Positions 1-12,165 of a stretch of 64,000 bases of DNA are shown in pieces. This DNA comes from Archivesica marissinica. Its lineage: Eukaryota; Mollusca; Bivalvia; Venerida; Vesicomyidae. Where the stretch lies: NCBI GenBank assembly GCA_014843695.1, contig CM026403.1, positions 42,560,572 through 42,624,571 on the forward strand, given 5' to 3'. The notes beneath the pieces are model-generated. The model searched no databases, was not told the DNA's origin, and saw only the letters and a program-made list of their open reading frames with translations. The position numbers and the translations under genes are program-made. Each line of letters starts with the position of its first letter. Within the stretch, counting starts at the first letter, position 1.

Positions 1-92
1 TAAGGGCACAATCGTAATGGCTCCAGTGGGATTCGAACTCCAGGCCATTCGCACCTGAAGCGAAGGTGCTACCACAGCGCTATCACACGAGG
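1..92 (-). mobile_element. SINE family III, 5' part, cut by the window edge
   Basis: Read on the minus strand, the head is tRNA-like, with a B-box GAGTTCGAATCCC and an A-box-like GCGCTGTGGTAGCAC. The same element recurs at 4344, 19978, 46228, 51812 and 62076. Confidence 0.6.
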
Positions 93-169
93 TTTCCTAC
101 AGGTGTTGAAACAATAAATCTATGTTGCTTCTGTTTTGAGTTGCAAGCATGCATAGCTTACCAGAGAAG

Positions 170-659
170 TCAATGGGAGGCGACACAATACTGACCATGC
201 TGACCACAGGCCCTGACCTCAATGGGAGGAGACACAATACTGACCGTGCTGACCACAGGCCCTGACCTCAATGGGAGGCGACACAATACTGACTGTGCTG
301 ACCACAGGCCCTGCCCTCAATGAGAGGCGACACAATACTGACCGTGCTGACCACAGGCCCTGACCTCAATGGGAGGATACACAATACTGACCATGCTGAC
401 CACAGGCCCTGACCTCAATGGGAGGAGACACAATACTGACCGTGCTGACCACAGGCCCTGACCTCAATGGGAGGAGACACAATCCTGACCGTGCTGACCA
501 CAGGCCCTGACCTCAATGGGAGGAGACACAATACTGACCGTGCTGACCACAGGCCCTGACCTCAATGGGAGGAGACACAATACTGACCATGCTGACCACA
601 GGCCTTGACCTCAATGGGAGGAGACACAATACTGACCATGCTGACCACAGGCCCTGACC
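170..659. repeat. 49-bp minisatellite, about 10 copies
   Basis: The unit contains CAATGGGAGG, GACACAATACTGACC and CACAGGCCCTGAC. Copies differ at a few sites only. It gives short open frames on both strands, which I regard as repeat artefacts. Confidence 0.9.
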
Positions 660-898
660 GCGATTTCTCCCAAAATCTAAACACTTCCACCCAGACCAAC
701 CTTCTATATACATGTATACTATATACATGTATACTATATACATTCACAGAATTTCATCAAAATCCATCAACAACTTTACCTGCTCAGTCATACATACATA
801 TACTTGTATTGAAGGATATAAACATGAACTAACAATGTGTTGGAGGTAAATTTAATCTATAACATATTTTACATTCGATTTTGCGACGCATTTTCCAT

Positions 899-1541
899 TT
901 GATAGTCCATTGTCAACTCTCTATATATATGTAATAGTCCATTGTCAACTCTCTATATATATGTAATAGTCCATTGTCAACTCTCTATATATATGTAATA
1001 GTCCATTGTCAACTCTCTATATATATGTAATAGTCCATTGTCAACTCTCTATATATATGTAATAGTCCATTGTCAACTCTCTATATATATGTAATAGTCC
1101 ATTGTCAACTCTCTATATATATGTAATAGTCCATTGTCAACTCTCTATATATATGTAATAGTCCATTGTCAACTCTCTATATATATGTAATAGTCCATTG
1201 TCAACTCTCTATATATATGTAATAGTCCATTGTCAACTCTCTATATATATGTAATAGTCCATTGTCAACTCTCTATATATATGTAATAGTCCATTGTCAA
1301 CTCTCTATATATATGTAATAGTCCATTGTCAACTCTCTATATATATGTAATAGTCCATTGTCAACTCTCTATATATATGTAATAGTCCATTGTCAACTCT
1401 CTATATATATGTAATAGTCCATTGTCAACTCTCTATATATATGTAATAGTCCATTGTCAACTCTTTATATATATGTAATAGTCCATTGTCAACTCTCTAT
1501 ATATATGTAATAGTCCATTGTCAACTCTCTATATATATGTA
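899..1541. repeat. 32-bp minisatellite, about 20 nearly perfect copies
   Basis: Each unit joins AATAGTCCATTGTCAACTCT to CTATATATATGT. One copy carries TTTATA for CTATA. The near-perfect identity indicates a very young or homogenised array. Confidence 0.92.
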
Positions 1542-1570
1542 TATTATGTAATATAATGAACAGTCATATC

Positions 1571-1893
1571 TACCACATGCTTGTCCAATTAGTGCAGTGG
1601 TTAACACTGGGTTAGATAACTTAATACTACCCAATGTAAATATCTACAACATGCTTGTCCAATTAGTGCAGTGGTTAACACTATCGCTTCTCATCAATGT
1701 CATCCGATTTTGATTCACGGACCGGGATGTAAGTCAGATAATACGGAGGTCGCTAGATCGGACAGGTGGGATTTCTCCATGCACGCTGGGTTTCCTCCCA
1801 CACAAATGACCACATTATCGTTGTTATCCTTGCCAACGAGAGTGATTAATATATTTGCTAAAGCTTGTTCCGCAACCGTTGAAAAATAAATGA
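1571..1893 (+). mobile_element. SINE family V with duplicated head
   Basis: The A-box-like TTAGTGCAGTGGTTAACACT occurs at about 1590 and again at about 1665. A B-box-like GATTTTGATTCAC and a conserved core with GGGTTTCCTCCCACAC follow. The 72-aa open frame here is SINE-derived. Confidence 0.55.
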
Positions 1894-1971
1894 AGTTTAT
1901 ACTTTATATAACATGTCATGTACACATATTCTCCGGAGGATAACTGAGGATTACAATGTATACTGGATTAC

Positions 1972-2092
1972 CTTATCTTGTTCCTTCCTGGCCTCAAGCG
2001 CCCCCTGTAACTGTGATGTTAGACTGTCTCTCTCTTGTTCTATGTCCTTCACACTTTCTTCAAGCAGAGTCACAGTCTCCTGTGCCTCCTCT
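1972..2092 (-). CDS. Coiled-coil gene, exon n (1 nt + 40 codons), last in window
   Basis: The acceptor is TTTGTTACAG|A and the donor AAG|GTAATC. The peptide begins EEAQETVTLLEESVKDIEQE and ends GALEARKEQDK. It ends in phase 0 with a proper donor, so the gene continues to the left beyond base 1. A 75-bp minisatellite starts at the acceptor and repeats it. Confidence 0.82.
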
Positions 2093-2093
2093 C

Positions 2094-2800
2094 TGTAACA
2101 AACAATATGATTGGTCAATAAAGAAAGATAAATCCAGAAGTACTCATTCACCTCTGTGCTCCCTCTTTGTACCAGACAATGTGATTTGTCAGTAAGAACT
2201 TGTATCCAGAGACTACCTCTCTCTGTAATAGGCAATACGGCTGGTTAATATAAATGTATTTAGAACCAGTCTTTCACCTATGTGCACTCTCTCTATAACA
2301 AGCTGTGATTGGTCAATATATATGCATCCAGAAAGCTGTCATTCACCTCTGTGCATTCCCTCCCTCTCCCTCTCTCTCTGTAACAAGCTGTGATTCGTCC
2401 AGAAAGCTGCCATTCACCTCTGTGCACTCTCTCACTCCCTCACTCCCTCCCTCTCTCTCTGTGTAGCAAGCTGTGATTCATTCAGAAAGCTGTCATTCAC
2501 CTCTGTGCACTCCCTCCCTCTCCTTCTCTCTCTATAACAAGCTGTGATGATTCCAGAAAGCTGTCATTCACCTCTGTGCACTCCCTCCCTCTCCTTCTCT
2601 CTCTATAACAAGCTGTGATGATTCCAGAAAGCAGTAATTCACCTCTGTGCACATCCTCCCTCTCCCTCTCTCTCTGTAACAAGCTGTGATTCGTCCAGAA
2701 AGCTGCCATTCACCTCTGTGCACCATGTAACTGTGCCTCTCCCTGTCACATGAAATATGACTGGTCAGCAAAGGTGTATCCGGAAGTAGGAATTCACCTA
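2094..2800. repeat. About 75-bp minisatellite carrying copies of a 3' splice site
   Basis: On the minus strand the units contain TTGTTACAG followed by AGAGAG and a purine tract, then CACAGAG and GTGAATG. The first part copies the acceptor and opening bases of the exon at 1972-2092. About eight diverged copies fill most of the 744-bp intron. Confidence 0.8.
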
Positions 2801-2836
2801 TGTGCCTCTCCAACTGATAAGTAAGGTAATACTAAC

Positions 2837-3078
2837 AGTTCTATCTTCATACATCGCAATTCCTCCTCGCGTTCCTTCGTTGTCCTCATAGCCTGTGCTG
2901 AAGCCTCCCCCGTGTCTGAGATCTGTTTCTTCAGTATGTCCACCTTTGACATCTGCTCGGCCAGCTTCTTCTGCATCGCTCCAGAATCGGATGTCTGCTG
3001 CGATAACTGATTGATGGCTTCCTGCTGTTGGCTCGAGTCCTGTTTCAATCTTTCCATCTCCTTTTGTAACTCTTCAAC
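2837..3078 (-). CDS. Coiled-coil gene, exon m (80 codons + 2 nt), the longest here
   Basis: The acceptor is TTGTGAATCAG|GTT; the donor is AACT|GTTAGT, chosen because it leaves two bases that complete Leu with the next exon. The peptide begins VEELQKEMERLKQDSSQQQE, includes MQKKLAEQMSKVDILKKQ and ends EEELRCMKIE. An alternative GTATGA donor inside the exon would give the wrong phase. Confidence 0.82.
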
Positions 3079-3433
3079 CTGATTCACAAAATATTTAATA
3101 TGTCTTCAAAATAACAAACATAAAATAACCTTTCTGTACAGTTCTACGTCCGGTGCCACATGTTTCAACTAAAACTCTGTACAATGTCACTTACTGGAAA
3201 TTGAAACTATTTAACATTAAATGGTCACCCAACATTGAAGGCGTAGCTATGGCAACTAGACAGGTATCTTTCTATTTTTTAACTTCTTCCGCAAAATTCA
3301 GAAATTCCTTGAATATTGAGTAATGACAAAGAAATTCAGACATTGACTAGAACTTGTTTCAAGGAAATCAAAAATCATCCGGCATTATATATTGGGTAAA
3401 TGAATTCATTTATTTACAATGCATGTTTATGCA

Positions 3434-3644
3434 GTCCGCCTCCGCGGTCGAGTGGTTACGGTCGCTGACTTGTATACCACTGTAACCTATCATCACTGAT
3501 GGTCACGGGTTCGAGCCCCGCTCAGACCGTGTCTCATTTATATGAAAAAGTTGGCAGTTTCTTACGGAGGTTGGTGCACCCAAGTACTGGTTAAACGTTG
3601 GAGCCTGCCCAGGAAAGGTGTTGTTAGGTAAACTGCCCGCCGGC
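3434..3644 (+). mobile_element. SINE family II
   Basis: tRNA-like head with A-box GGTCGAGTGGTTACGG and B-box GGTTCGAGCCCC, then a core with GGTGTTGTTAGGTAAACTG. A reversed full copy lies at 9061-9314 and a tail fragment at 59445-59512. Confidence 0.7.
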
Positions 3645-4021
3645 GATATAGCCCAAAATGGTGCTGATGCAGGCGTAAAACCCGAAATATATCATAACAT
3701 AATGTTTATGCAATCATGTGATTTACCGGGACACCTGTATTTTTAAACCGGTAGTGCATTTTGTGAAATGAGCTATTCCAGAAAATATTTGCAACAACCC
3801 CCTTATGGGTGTTTATTCTCCTCGAGAAAAATGTCAGCCATCTGTGCAATGTAAACAAAGTGTTTATGCATTATGGACAACGATTAGAGTTTGTAAAATT
3901 ATTGACATTATTTCAATTTATGGGAAGGGAAATAACTCAAACTGGAATGTCTGATATACGACATGTTATATGTTATATTTCGGGTTTTACGCCTGCATCA
4001 GCACCATTTTGGGCTATATCG
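3644..4021. mobile_element. Fold-back MITE, 378 bp
   Basis: Near-perfect inverted arms of about 50 bp: the left begins CGATATAGCCCAAAATGG, the right ends CCATTTTGGGCTATATCG. It is inserted in the tail of the SINE at 3434. The 83-aa open frame between the arms shows no coding character. Confidence 0.65.
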
Positions 4022-4343
4022 CATTTTCCGTATTTCTTCATAACAGTTGAATTTTACTAAATTTCAAGGTTGATACACAAAGTGAGTCGTGTTAATTGAA
4101 TGTTCAGACATTTCGCATGGATTGTTTTGGTTGACACATGGCCGTCTAGTGTTGTTGCTTAATACAGATGCAATATATAGCAATTTTCATTGGAGGGATT
4201 TGGCTTGGCCGTTAACGGCAGGTGGTAGTTGATTTCAAGTGACCGCTCGAGCATGTTGGGCTGTTTACGGTAATTATAAGGAAATTAGTAATCTGAATAA
4301 CCTTAATATAATAGTGTTTACAGTTAGCAGCTGTTTCAACTAA

Positions 4344-4484
4344 ATCATCAAGCCCCGCTGGAGCTGTTACGATTGTACCCTTAGGCGCATTTAAATTCCA
4401 CATTGCCTCTTCTCTCTCCTTCATGGCGATGGATTCCATCAGGAATGAGGTCTAGAGAATGATTAATATAAGTTGAAAGAACTT
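4344..4484 (+). mobile_element. SINE family III, truncated
   Basis: It matches the minus strand of 62076-62262 over CCCCGCTGGAGC, the ATTTAAATTCCAC core, GGCGATGGATTCCATCAGG and ATTAATATAAGTTGAAAG. The 75-aa minus-strand open frame covering it is therefore not an exon. Confidence 0.7.
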
Positions 4485-4649
4485 AAATTAAATAAATTTG
4501 TATAAACTAAAACTAAATCTGATAAAAACTGTCGGAATTCCTATCCAGATGAAAGAGTGACAACTTTGACCAAAATAATATATATTGTTAGGAGAGGTGT
4601 GGTGGTGGGGGTTGTTGGTAAATGACATAGTGAAGTGTAGAATACAAAC

Positions 4650-4760
4650 GAGCATGTCTTTTTGTTGCAGAGATGCCCGTCCTTCCATAGCCTCTCTCTG
4701 AAATGCGTCTTTCTCAGTGCAAACTTTTTCCTTATCTGACTGCACATCATCGCGACTCTT
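4650..4760 (-). CDS. Coiled-coil gene, exon l (37 codons)
   Basis: The acceptor is CTAGCTACAG|AAG; the donor is taken as CTC|GTTTGT, which is weak but keeps phase 0 with the next exon. The peptide begins KSRDDVQSDKEKVCTEKD and ends ASLQQKDML. The 27-bp array begins about 36 bp upstream of the acceptor. Confidence 0.74.
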
Positions 4761-4795
4761 CTGTAGCTAGATATAATATAGATATTATAAGAATT

Positions 4796-6776
4796 GAGGA
4801 ACATGGACAGGAACACATGAACCAGATACATGGACAGGAACACATGAACCAGATAATTGGACAGGAACACATGAACCAGATAAATGGACAGGAACACATG
4901 AACCAGATAATTGGACAGGAACACATGAACCAGATAAATGGACAGGAACACATGAACCAGATAAATGGACATGAACCAGATAAATGGACAGGAACACATG
5001 AACCAGATAATTGGACAGGAACACATGAACCAGATAAATGGACATGAACCAGATAAATGGACAGGAACACATGAACCAGATAATTGGACAGGAACACATG
5101 AACCAGATAATTGGACAGGAACACATGAACCGGATAATTGGACAGGAACACATGAACCAGATAAATGGACAGGAACACATGAACCAGATAAATGGACAGG
5201 AACACATGAACCAGATAATTGGACAGGAACACATGAACCAGATAATTGGACAGGAACACATGAACCAGATAATTGGACAGGAACACATGAACCAGATAAA
5301 TGGACAGGAACACATGAACCAGATAATTGGACAGGAACACATGAACCAGATAAATGGACATGAACCAGATAATTGGACAGGAACCAGATAATTGGACAGG
5401 AACTCATGAACCAGATAATAGGACATGAACCAGATAATTGGACAGGAACACATGAACCAGATAATAGGACATGAACCAGATAATTGGACAGGAACACATG
5501 AACCAGATAATTGGACAGGAACACATGAACCAGATAAATGGACAGGAACACATGAACCAGATAATTGGACAGGAACACATGAACCAGATAAATGGACATG
5601 AACCAGATAATTGGACAGGAACACATGAACCAGATAAATGGACAGGAACACATGAACCAGATAAATGGACAGGAGCACATGAACCAGATAAATGGACAGG
5701 AACACATGAACCAGATAATTGGACAGGAACACATGAACCAGATAATTGGACAGGAACACATGAACCAGATAATTGGACAGGAACACATGAACCAGATAAA
5801 TGGACAGGAACACATGAACCAGATAAATGGACAGGAACACATGAACCAGATAATTGGACAGGAACACATGAACCAGATAATTGGACAGGAACACATGAAC
5901 CAGATAAATGGACAGGAACACATGAACCAGATAAATGGACATGAACCAGATAATTGGACAGGAACACATGAACCAGATAAATGGACAGGAACACATGAAC
6001 CAGATAAATGGACATGAACCAGATAATTGGACAGGAACACATGAACCAGATAATTGGACAGGAACACATGAACCAGATAAATGGACAGGAACACATGAAC
6101 CAGATAATTGGACAGGAACACATGAACCAGATAATTGGACAGGAACACATGAACCAGATAAATGGACATGAACCAGATAATTGGACAGGAACACATGAAC
6201 CAGATAATTGGACAGGAACACATGAACCAAATAAATGGACATGAACCAGATAATTGGACAGGAACACATGAACCAGATAATTGGACAGGAACACATGAAC
6301 CAGATAAATGGACAGGAACACATGAACCAGATAAATGGACAGGAGCACATGAACCAGATAATTGGACAGGAACACATGAACCAGATAAATGGACAGGAAC
6401 ACATGAACCAGATAAATGGACAGGAACACATGAACCAGATAATTGGACAGGAACACATGAACCAGATAATTGGACAGGAACACATGAACCAGATAAATGG
6501 ACATGAACCAGATAATTGGACAGGAACACATGAACCAGATAATTGGACAGGAACACATGAACCAGATAAATGGACATGAACCAGATAATTGGACAGGAAC
6601 ACATGAATCAGATAATTGGACAGGAACACATGAACCAGATAATTGGACAGGAACACATGAACCAGATAATTGGACAGGAACACATGAACTAGATAAATGG
6701 ACAGGAACACATGAACCAGATAAATGGACAGGAGCACATGAACCAGATAAATGGACAGGAACACATGAACCAGATA
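4796..6776. repeat. 27/19-bp minisatellite, about 2 kb
   Basis: The unit joins GGACAGGAACACATGAACCA to GATAAAT or GATAATT. Repeated 19-bp units lack an 8-bp piece (AGGAACAC). The two lengths shift the frame, which produces overlapping open frames of up to 687 codons in several frames. It lies in the intron upstream of the exon at 4650-4760. Confidence 0.93.
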
Positions 6777-6865
6777 AAGTCATATTCCATTTTAAACTGA
6801 CTGTCACTATTTCTAAAAAGGTTATCGTGTATTTGTATTCGTTACAAAATGAGTGGTAGCATCCA

Positions 6866-7235
6866 TAGTCGCCTATAAGACGACCCCCTTACTCTGGTCA
6901 TAAATATTTGAGTTTTGGCATGGACTCGCCTATAAGACGACCCCCTTACTCTGGTCATAAATATTTGAGTTTTGGCATGCACTCGCCTATAAGACGACCC
7001 CCTTACTCTGGTCATAAATATGTGGGTTTTGGCATGCACTCGCATATAAGACGGGTTGATAAAATGGACACCAAGACCATGTATAAATTGCATATTTGTC
7101 CAGTGCAGGTTGAAGAAATGTTCAGTGTCAGTGTCAGTTTGCTTTTCTAAAACGTAAATGGATACCATTTAACATTTAAAACAAACAAAATGTTATATCT
7201 TTTTTTTAGCACTCGCTTATACGACGGGAAGCCAC
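6866..7235. mobile_element. DNA-element ends with tandemly repeated terminus
   Basis: Three copies of a 59-bp unit contain CGCCTATAAGACGACCCCC and end GTTTTGGCATG. They are followed by GCATATAAGACGGGTTGATA. The same order occurs once at 59064-59175 inside the large inverted-repeat element, so this is a related element whose terminus has been multiplied. Confidence 0.6.
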
Positions 7236-7310
7236 ATTGAGGCCATAATCTGGTGGTAAAAATGTATAATATAAGTATAAGCAAGTATGGATGGTTTCAG
7301 CACACAAATC

Positions 7311-7592
7311 CATGTTGAACATTGCACTTGAACATTGCACTTGAACATTGCACTTGACCATTGCACTTGACCATTGCACTTGCACTTGAACATTGCACTT
7401 GACCATTGCACTTGAACATTGCACTTGCACATTGCACTTGACCATTGCACTTGAACATTGCACTTGCACTTGACCATTGTACTTGAACATTGCACTTGAC
7501 CATTGCACTTGAACATTGCACTTGAACATTGTACTCGAACGTTGCACTTGCACTTGAACATTGCACTTGCACTTGAACATTGCACTTGAATG
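7311..7592. repeat. 13-bp minisatellite with 6-bp inserts
   Basis: The unit is CATTGCACTTGAA or CATTGCACTTGAC, about 20 copies, with irregular extra GCACTT pieces. Open frames over it on the minus strand are artefacts. Confidence 0.88.
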
Positions 7593-7859
7593 TGTATATC
7601 TAATAAATGATGCCGCCTGAGAATACATGTGTATTCAGCGCATTCTAAGTAAACACCTCATGGTAAACACCTCATGGGGCATTAAAGAGATGAAGAACTA
7701 TTAAAAGTGTGCAGTAATCACTAACACAGTCTTGTCTATAGTTCAAAATGAATGATTTTAATCGAGATACATGACCAATGCCCGACTCAATTTCCAAATG
7801 TATCATTTACACTCACTTCTATAAGAGCTTCCTCTCAACTCTCTAATAATTTCGCCCAA

Positions 7860-8645
7860 TCTGACCGCTATTTTAACATATAGGATTTGTTATCACTTCT
7901 ACAATAATTTCGTCCAATTTGACCTCTCTTTCAACATTAGGATATGTACTCACTTCTACAATAATTTGGTCCAATTTGACCTCTCTTTCAACATTTAGGA
8001 TTTGTTATCACTTCTACAATAATTTGGTCCAATTTGACCTTTCTTTCAACATTAGGATATGTACTCACTTCTACAATAATTTCGTCCTATTTGACCTTTC
8101 TTTCAACATTAGGATATGTACTCACTTCTACAATAATTTCGTCCTATTTGACCTTTCTTTCAACATTAGGATATGTACTCACTTCTACAATAATTTCGTC
8201 CTATTTGACCTCTCTTTCAACATATAGGATTTGTTATCACTTCTACAATAATTTCGTCCTATTTGACATTTCTTTCAACATATAGGATTTGTTATCACTT
8301 CTACAATAATTTCGTCCTATTTGACCTCTCTTTCAACATATAGGATTTGTTATCACTTCTACAATAATTTCGTCCTATTTGACCTTTCTTTCAACATTAG
8401 GATATGTACTCACTTCTACAATAATTTCGTCCTATCTGACCTCTCTTTCAACATATAGGATTTGTTATCACTTCTACAATAATTTCGTCCTATTTGACCT
8501 TTCTTTCAACATATAGGATATGTACTCACTTCTACAATAATTTCGTCCTATTTGACCTCTCTTTCAACATATAGGATTTGTTATCACTTCTACAATAATT
8601 TCGTCCTATTTGACCTTTCTTTCAACATATAGGATTTGTACTCAC
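7860..8645. repeat. 57/58-bp minisatellite carrying copies of a 5' splice site
   Basis: On the minus strand each unit has ATTGTAGAAGTGA. About six units continue GTGAGTAC, an intact donor, and the others GTGATAAC. The array touches the donor of the exon at 8646-8849, whose end reads ATTGTAGAA|GTGAGTAC. About 14 copies, with an older diverged unit near 7810. Confidence 0.9.
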
Positions 8646-8849
8646 TTCTACAATAGTATTCTCTAATCTCTGTTTTTCCTCTGCGAGATCTTGTATTCTT
8701 TCATCAGCTTGGGATTGTTGTTTTATTGCCTGGTCATAGGTTGTCTGTGATTTACTTGCCCCTACTTTAATCTGTATCAATTCACTGTTCAATCCATTCC
8801 TTTCACCTTCTAATCTCTTCACTTGTTTTTCTACTTTCTCCTTTTCAAA
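8646..8849 (-). CDS. Coiled-coil gene, exon k (68 codons)
   Basis: The acceptor is TTGGTTGCAG|TTT and the donor GAA|GTGAGT. It is 204 bp, phase 0 at both ends. The peptide begins FEKEKVEKQVKRLEGERN and ends EEKQRLENTIVE. The 57/58-bp array begins inside its last bases, and the array units repeat the exon end together with the donor. Confidence 0.86.
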
Positions 8850-9060
8850 CTGCAACCAAGAAAAGTGACTTTAACAGAAAACAAGTAGACTATACTATAC
8901 ATTCTTGTGCAGTGTGTTGAACAGCATAAGTTTGCAGGGTAATCAATCTTAAAATATTTCAATACACAAATTTGTCCAAAAGATAATTTATTAACAACAC
9001 GAAAGTGAAACTAACTGAAATAAAGGGCATTTTTAACCATGCATGTATATTTTTTAATAT

Positions 9061-9314
9061 TTAAGTTTATTTAACGTCGCTACCGGTTGCCAATTTGAAC
9101 AATAGGCAGTTTACCTAACAACACCTTTCCTGGGCAGGCTCTGGCGGTTAACAAGTACTTGGTGCACCAACCTCCATAAGAAACTGCCAACATTTTCATA
9201 TAAAGAGACACGGTCTATGCAGGGCTCGAAACAGTGACCACCAGTGATGATAGGTTACAATGGTATACAAGTCAGCAACCGTAATCACTTAACGACGGAG
9301 GCGGACTCCATGTT
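9061..9314 (-). mobile_element. SINE family II, full-length copy
   Basis: Reversed relative to 3434. On the minus strand it runs from GGAGTCCGCCTCCGTCG through the core to the tail CCGGTAGCGACGTTAAATAA. The B-box is eroded (GTTTCGAGCCCTGC). It lies between two coding exons. Confidence 0.7.
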
Positions 9315-9450
9315 TATTTCCTTAAAAATAGTAGGCCTTTTCCCAGGCCCCAGGAAAAATATATAATAAAAAAACAATAACTTGACATCATTGTTTGCTT
9401 GAACGAAGATAACTGTGACCATCATTTTAAGACTATGAACTTGACCTTAC

Positions 9451-9666
9451 CTGAACTGCCTCTTTCTCCATGGTGATCTTGTCAAGCACCTGTTTATGAG
9501 CCTGGGTTTGAATCTCTTGTTTACTGACATTTTCAGCTGCATTCGCCAACTGCTGCTTAAGTTCACTAATTTCATTGTCTTTACGTCTTAAAATGGTTTC
9601 TTTTTCACTTTCAAAGTCTTTTTCCATGTCAATGATTTTAGCCTTAGTTTTGTCAAGTTTTTTATG
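9451..9666 (-). CDS. Coiled-coil gene, exon j (72 codons)
   Basis: The acceptor is AATTTTCAG|CAT and the donor is the strong CAG|GTAAGG. It is 216 bp, phase 0 at both ends. The peptide begins HKKLDKTKAKIIDMEKDF, continues with NEISELKQQLANAAENV and ends KITMEKEAVQ. Three copies of a 35-bp AT-rich repeat lie just upstream of the acceptor (9680-9780). Confidence 0.86.
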
Positions 9667-9679
9667 CTGAAAATTTAAT

Positions 9680-9780
9680 ATGTATAATATACATACCAGA
9701 TATATAAATATGTATGATATAATATACATACCAGATATATAAATATGCATGATATAATATACATACCAGATATATAATAT
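9680..9780. repeat. 35-bp AT-rich repeat, 3 copies
   Basis: The unit contains ATACATACCAGATATATAA. It sits just upstream of the acceptor of the exon at 9451-9666. Confidence 0.8.
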
Positions 9781-9788
9781 TTTGTTCT

Positions 9789-10028
9789 CTAACTCTTTCA
9801 CCGCCAAAGTCGCATAAAATACCAAATAGCCGAGAACCCGATCAGACAGAACAGAACGTGTCGTCTGATCAGGCTATATGCTGATTGCTCTTCAGACAGT
9901 ATAGCTAAAGCATCTATCAGAATAGCAAACAACATAGATCCTGATCAGACGCAGCGTTACACCGCGACTGATCTGGATATATGTTATGTGTGCATTGCTT
10001 TGAATTTATTCGGCGCTGAAAGAGTTAA
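9789..10028. mobile_element. TTAA-type MITE, variant 3 (240 bp)
   Basis: Ends are CTAACTCTTTCACCGCC and GGCGCTGAAAGAGTTAA, inverted copies of each other. The interior shares GCAAACAACATAGATCCTG with the variant at 52697. Confidence 0.6.
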
Positions 10029-10689
10029 TGTCTCTTTATGCAATTTGTTTTTATTCAAATGGAAAAATAAATCAATAATTAATATCCAAAGTTTCTAGTG
10101 ATTTTGTAAAACAAAAATATCGGTAAATGGACATAATTTACATATAAATTTCACAAAAACAAGTTCCTTTGTGGCCCGATCTTCAAAATATTAGTTGTAA
10201 CCTGAACAATTTAATATTTATAAATGGAATATGCAGACAGGAATCACAATCTCTAATCATATGATCCTTAGAATGTCCGAATGTACAGTATATTCAAAGT
10301 AAATGCTTATATGGGTCTTTAAGAGTACTACTAAATTGGCTGAACTAATTAGGAAACAATCTCAGAAAACAATTTTTCACATACTGCTAAGCAGAGGGAA
10401 CAGCCAAACTGAGACATTTCAATGTCTGCACCCTAATCAGGTTGCTATATAGAACACAACTTAACCATATATACGATACAAAGATATAATTTTGGGGTAT
10501 TTTTTAATTTTTGAAATTACAAATTGTCATGGTCCGATTTATAGCGTGTAGTAAATGAAATATATCACTATATAGCTATGGCTTCAGGTCAGTGCATGAT
10601 GGTCATACAACACCCAATATAGGAGGACGTGTACGTTTGTAGAAACAAAGCAAATATATATTGGTTCTTGATAACTAACATTCCCTTTG
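10029..10689. other. Intron DNA without recognised feature
   Basis: AT-rich single-copy-looking sequence. I see no exon, SINE or array in it. Confidence 0.5.
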
Positions 10690-10877
10690 TGTGTATTACG
10701 CTTATTTATCGTTGCTACCGGTTGCCCATATGAGCGACGCCTCCTGAAGAGATACGCCTCCTGAAGAGATTAGTCATTTTAGAGTTTTGGAGGATTAGTG
10801 CAATGATACAGACAGAGACCCATTCCAGAGTCTCCTCTGGTTCTTTTACGTGCACGGTGTTTAAGGCCATTGAAAGT
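10690..10877 (-). mobile_element. SINE family I, 3' part
   Basis: On the minus strand it ends with CAACCGGTAGCAACGATAAA and contains the GAGGAGACTCTGGAATGGG core, as in the full copies at 38030 and 63735. A short GATACGCCTCCTGAAGA piece is duplicated. Confidence 0.65.
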
Positions 10878-11224
10878 GGTGGGGGGGGGAGGCATACAAA
10901 TGAAAGAGGTTGAAATGGGCATTCATTTTATATCGAGTCACATACATAGGCTGTTAACAGAGTGACTGCTTCTCGATTATTAAACATAATATATAGGTTA
11001 TATAACTATTAATTGGGAACTAACAACAAACGTAAAAAGAAATTACCAGCAGACACTTCAAAACTCATATGCACTCAGTGTTTTCTCCATGGTCAAAATT
11101 TTGGGGGTCATTAATGACCCCCTTACCAAATTTTAGAGGGTCATTTTCAATATCATGGGGTCATGTGTACAACATGAATTTATTTATAGTGCCATACACA
11201 TATTCAATCGGACATCTGGTATGT

Positions 11225-11366
11225 GCTAATGATAAACAAGTTGTGTATGTGTACTACTGTTAATTACTTGTACTTCTGCTGTAGCTGTCTACATGTGCTA
11301 ATGCTAAACAGGTTGTGTATGTGTACCACTGTTAATTACTTGTACTTCGCTGTAGCTGTCTACTTA
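11225..11366. repeat. 72-bp tandem duplication
   Basis: Two copies of a segment beginning GCTAATG and containing TTAATTACTTGTACTTC. Just upstream, 11101-11160 has the palindrome GGGGGTCATTAATGACCCCC. Confidence 0.7.
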
Positions 11367-11525
11367 TGAATAAATATATACTACTTAAGACAAAGTGATA
11401 GTTTCCTTTACAGGTTTGCCACAACATGATAAACCAAGACCCTGTCCGGTGTATCACATATCAATATTGAAATCTAGTCATCATTTTACGATATACGTGA
11501 TACATATATATCATCATATTTCTCT

Positions 11526-11768
11526 TTAACCCTTTCCCCCTTAGAAGCACCTCTCGACGCCAATGCCTATTGACATAGATCGACACATTAGTAGTCAAAC
11601 AAGCTATATTAAAGATCGGAACAACGTAGTGTATACAACACTTAGTAATTGTTAGTAACCTCCATGAAGGTGGAGTAGGCAAGTTCACAGCTTATCCATT
11701 GTGTATGATTGGTAAATTACAGCCAAATGTATGAAATAAAACTACATCTCTAAGGTGGAAAGGGTTAA
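11526..11768. mobile_element. TTAA-type MITE, variant 4 (243 bp)
   Basis: Ends are TTAACCCTTTCCCCCTTAGA and TCTAAGGTGGAAAGGGTTAA, with TTAA on both sides. The interior is not related to the 241-bp family by eye. Confidence 0.65.
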
Positions 11769-12165
11769 AGATTTATTTTTGCTGAAATTGATGTGCCTGG
11801 CAATTGATTCTTGTTTCTAATTCTACCAGTTATTGCCTACTGGCCAAACTATTATTACACCGATGCTATCATCATTTTGAAATGAAATTATGTTACATTT
11901 TGTGTAGATTTTTTCCCTACCTACATGTGTACATACCTACCTACCTACCCAACTTTAAACATCGGGTTCGGGAAATGGGAAACAAAGTTGAAACACTCCT
12001 TTAATTGTGCTAACCATGCACCCACTACATTCTAATTCACGTTTTGATACAGTTTTACGTTTGACAGGACTATTAGCAAGTATCACTAGGTGAAGGTGTT
12101 TCATTTCATGGTTGGAAATTGTTTGGGCCGAATCAGATTCTGGGATTTCATGCTTAGTGGACTTA

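Noticed and set aside
4212..4439. Minus-strand frame that looks like a further exon
   Set aside because: The sequence matches the SINE family III copies at 62076 and 19978.
4541..6764. Open frames of 659 and 687 codons on the minus strand
   Set aside because: They are made of the 27/19-bp repeat, occur in several frames and on both strands at once, and have no splice or start context.
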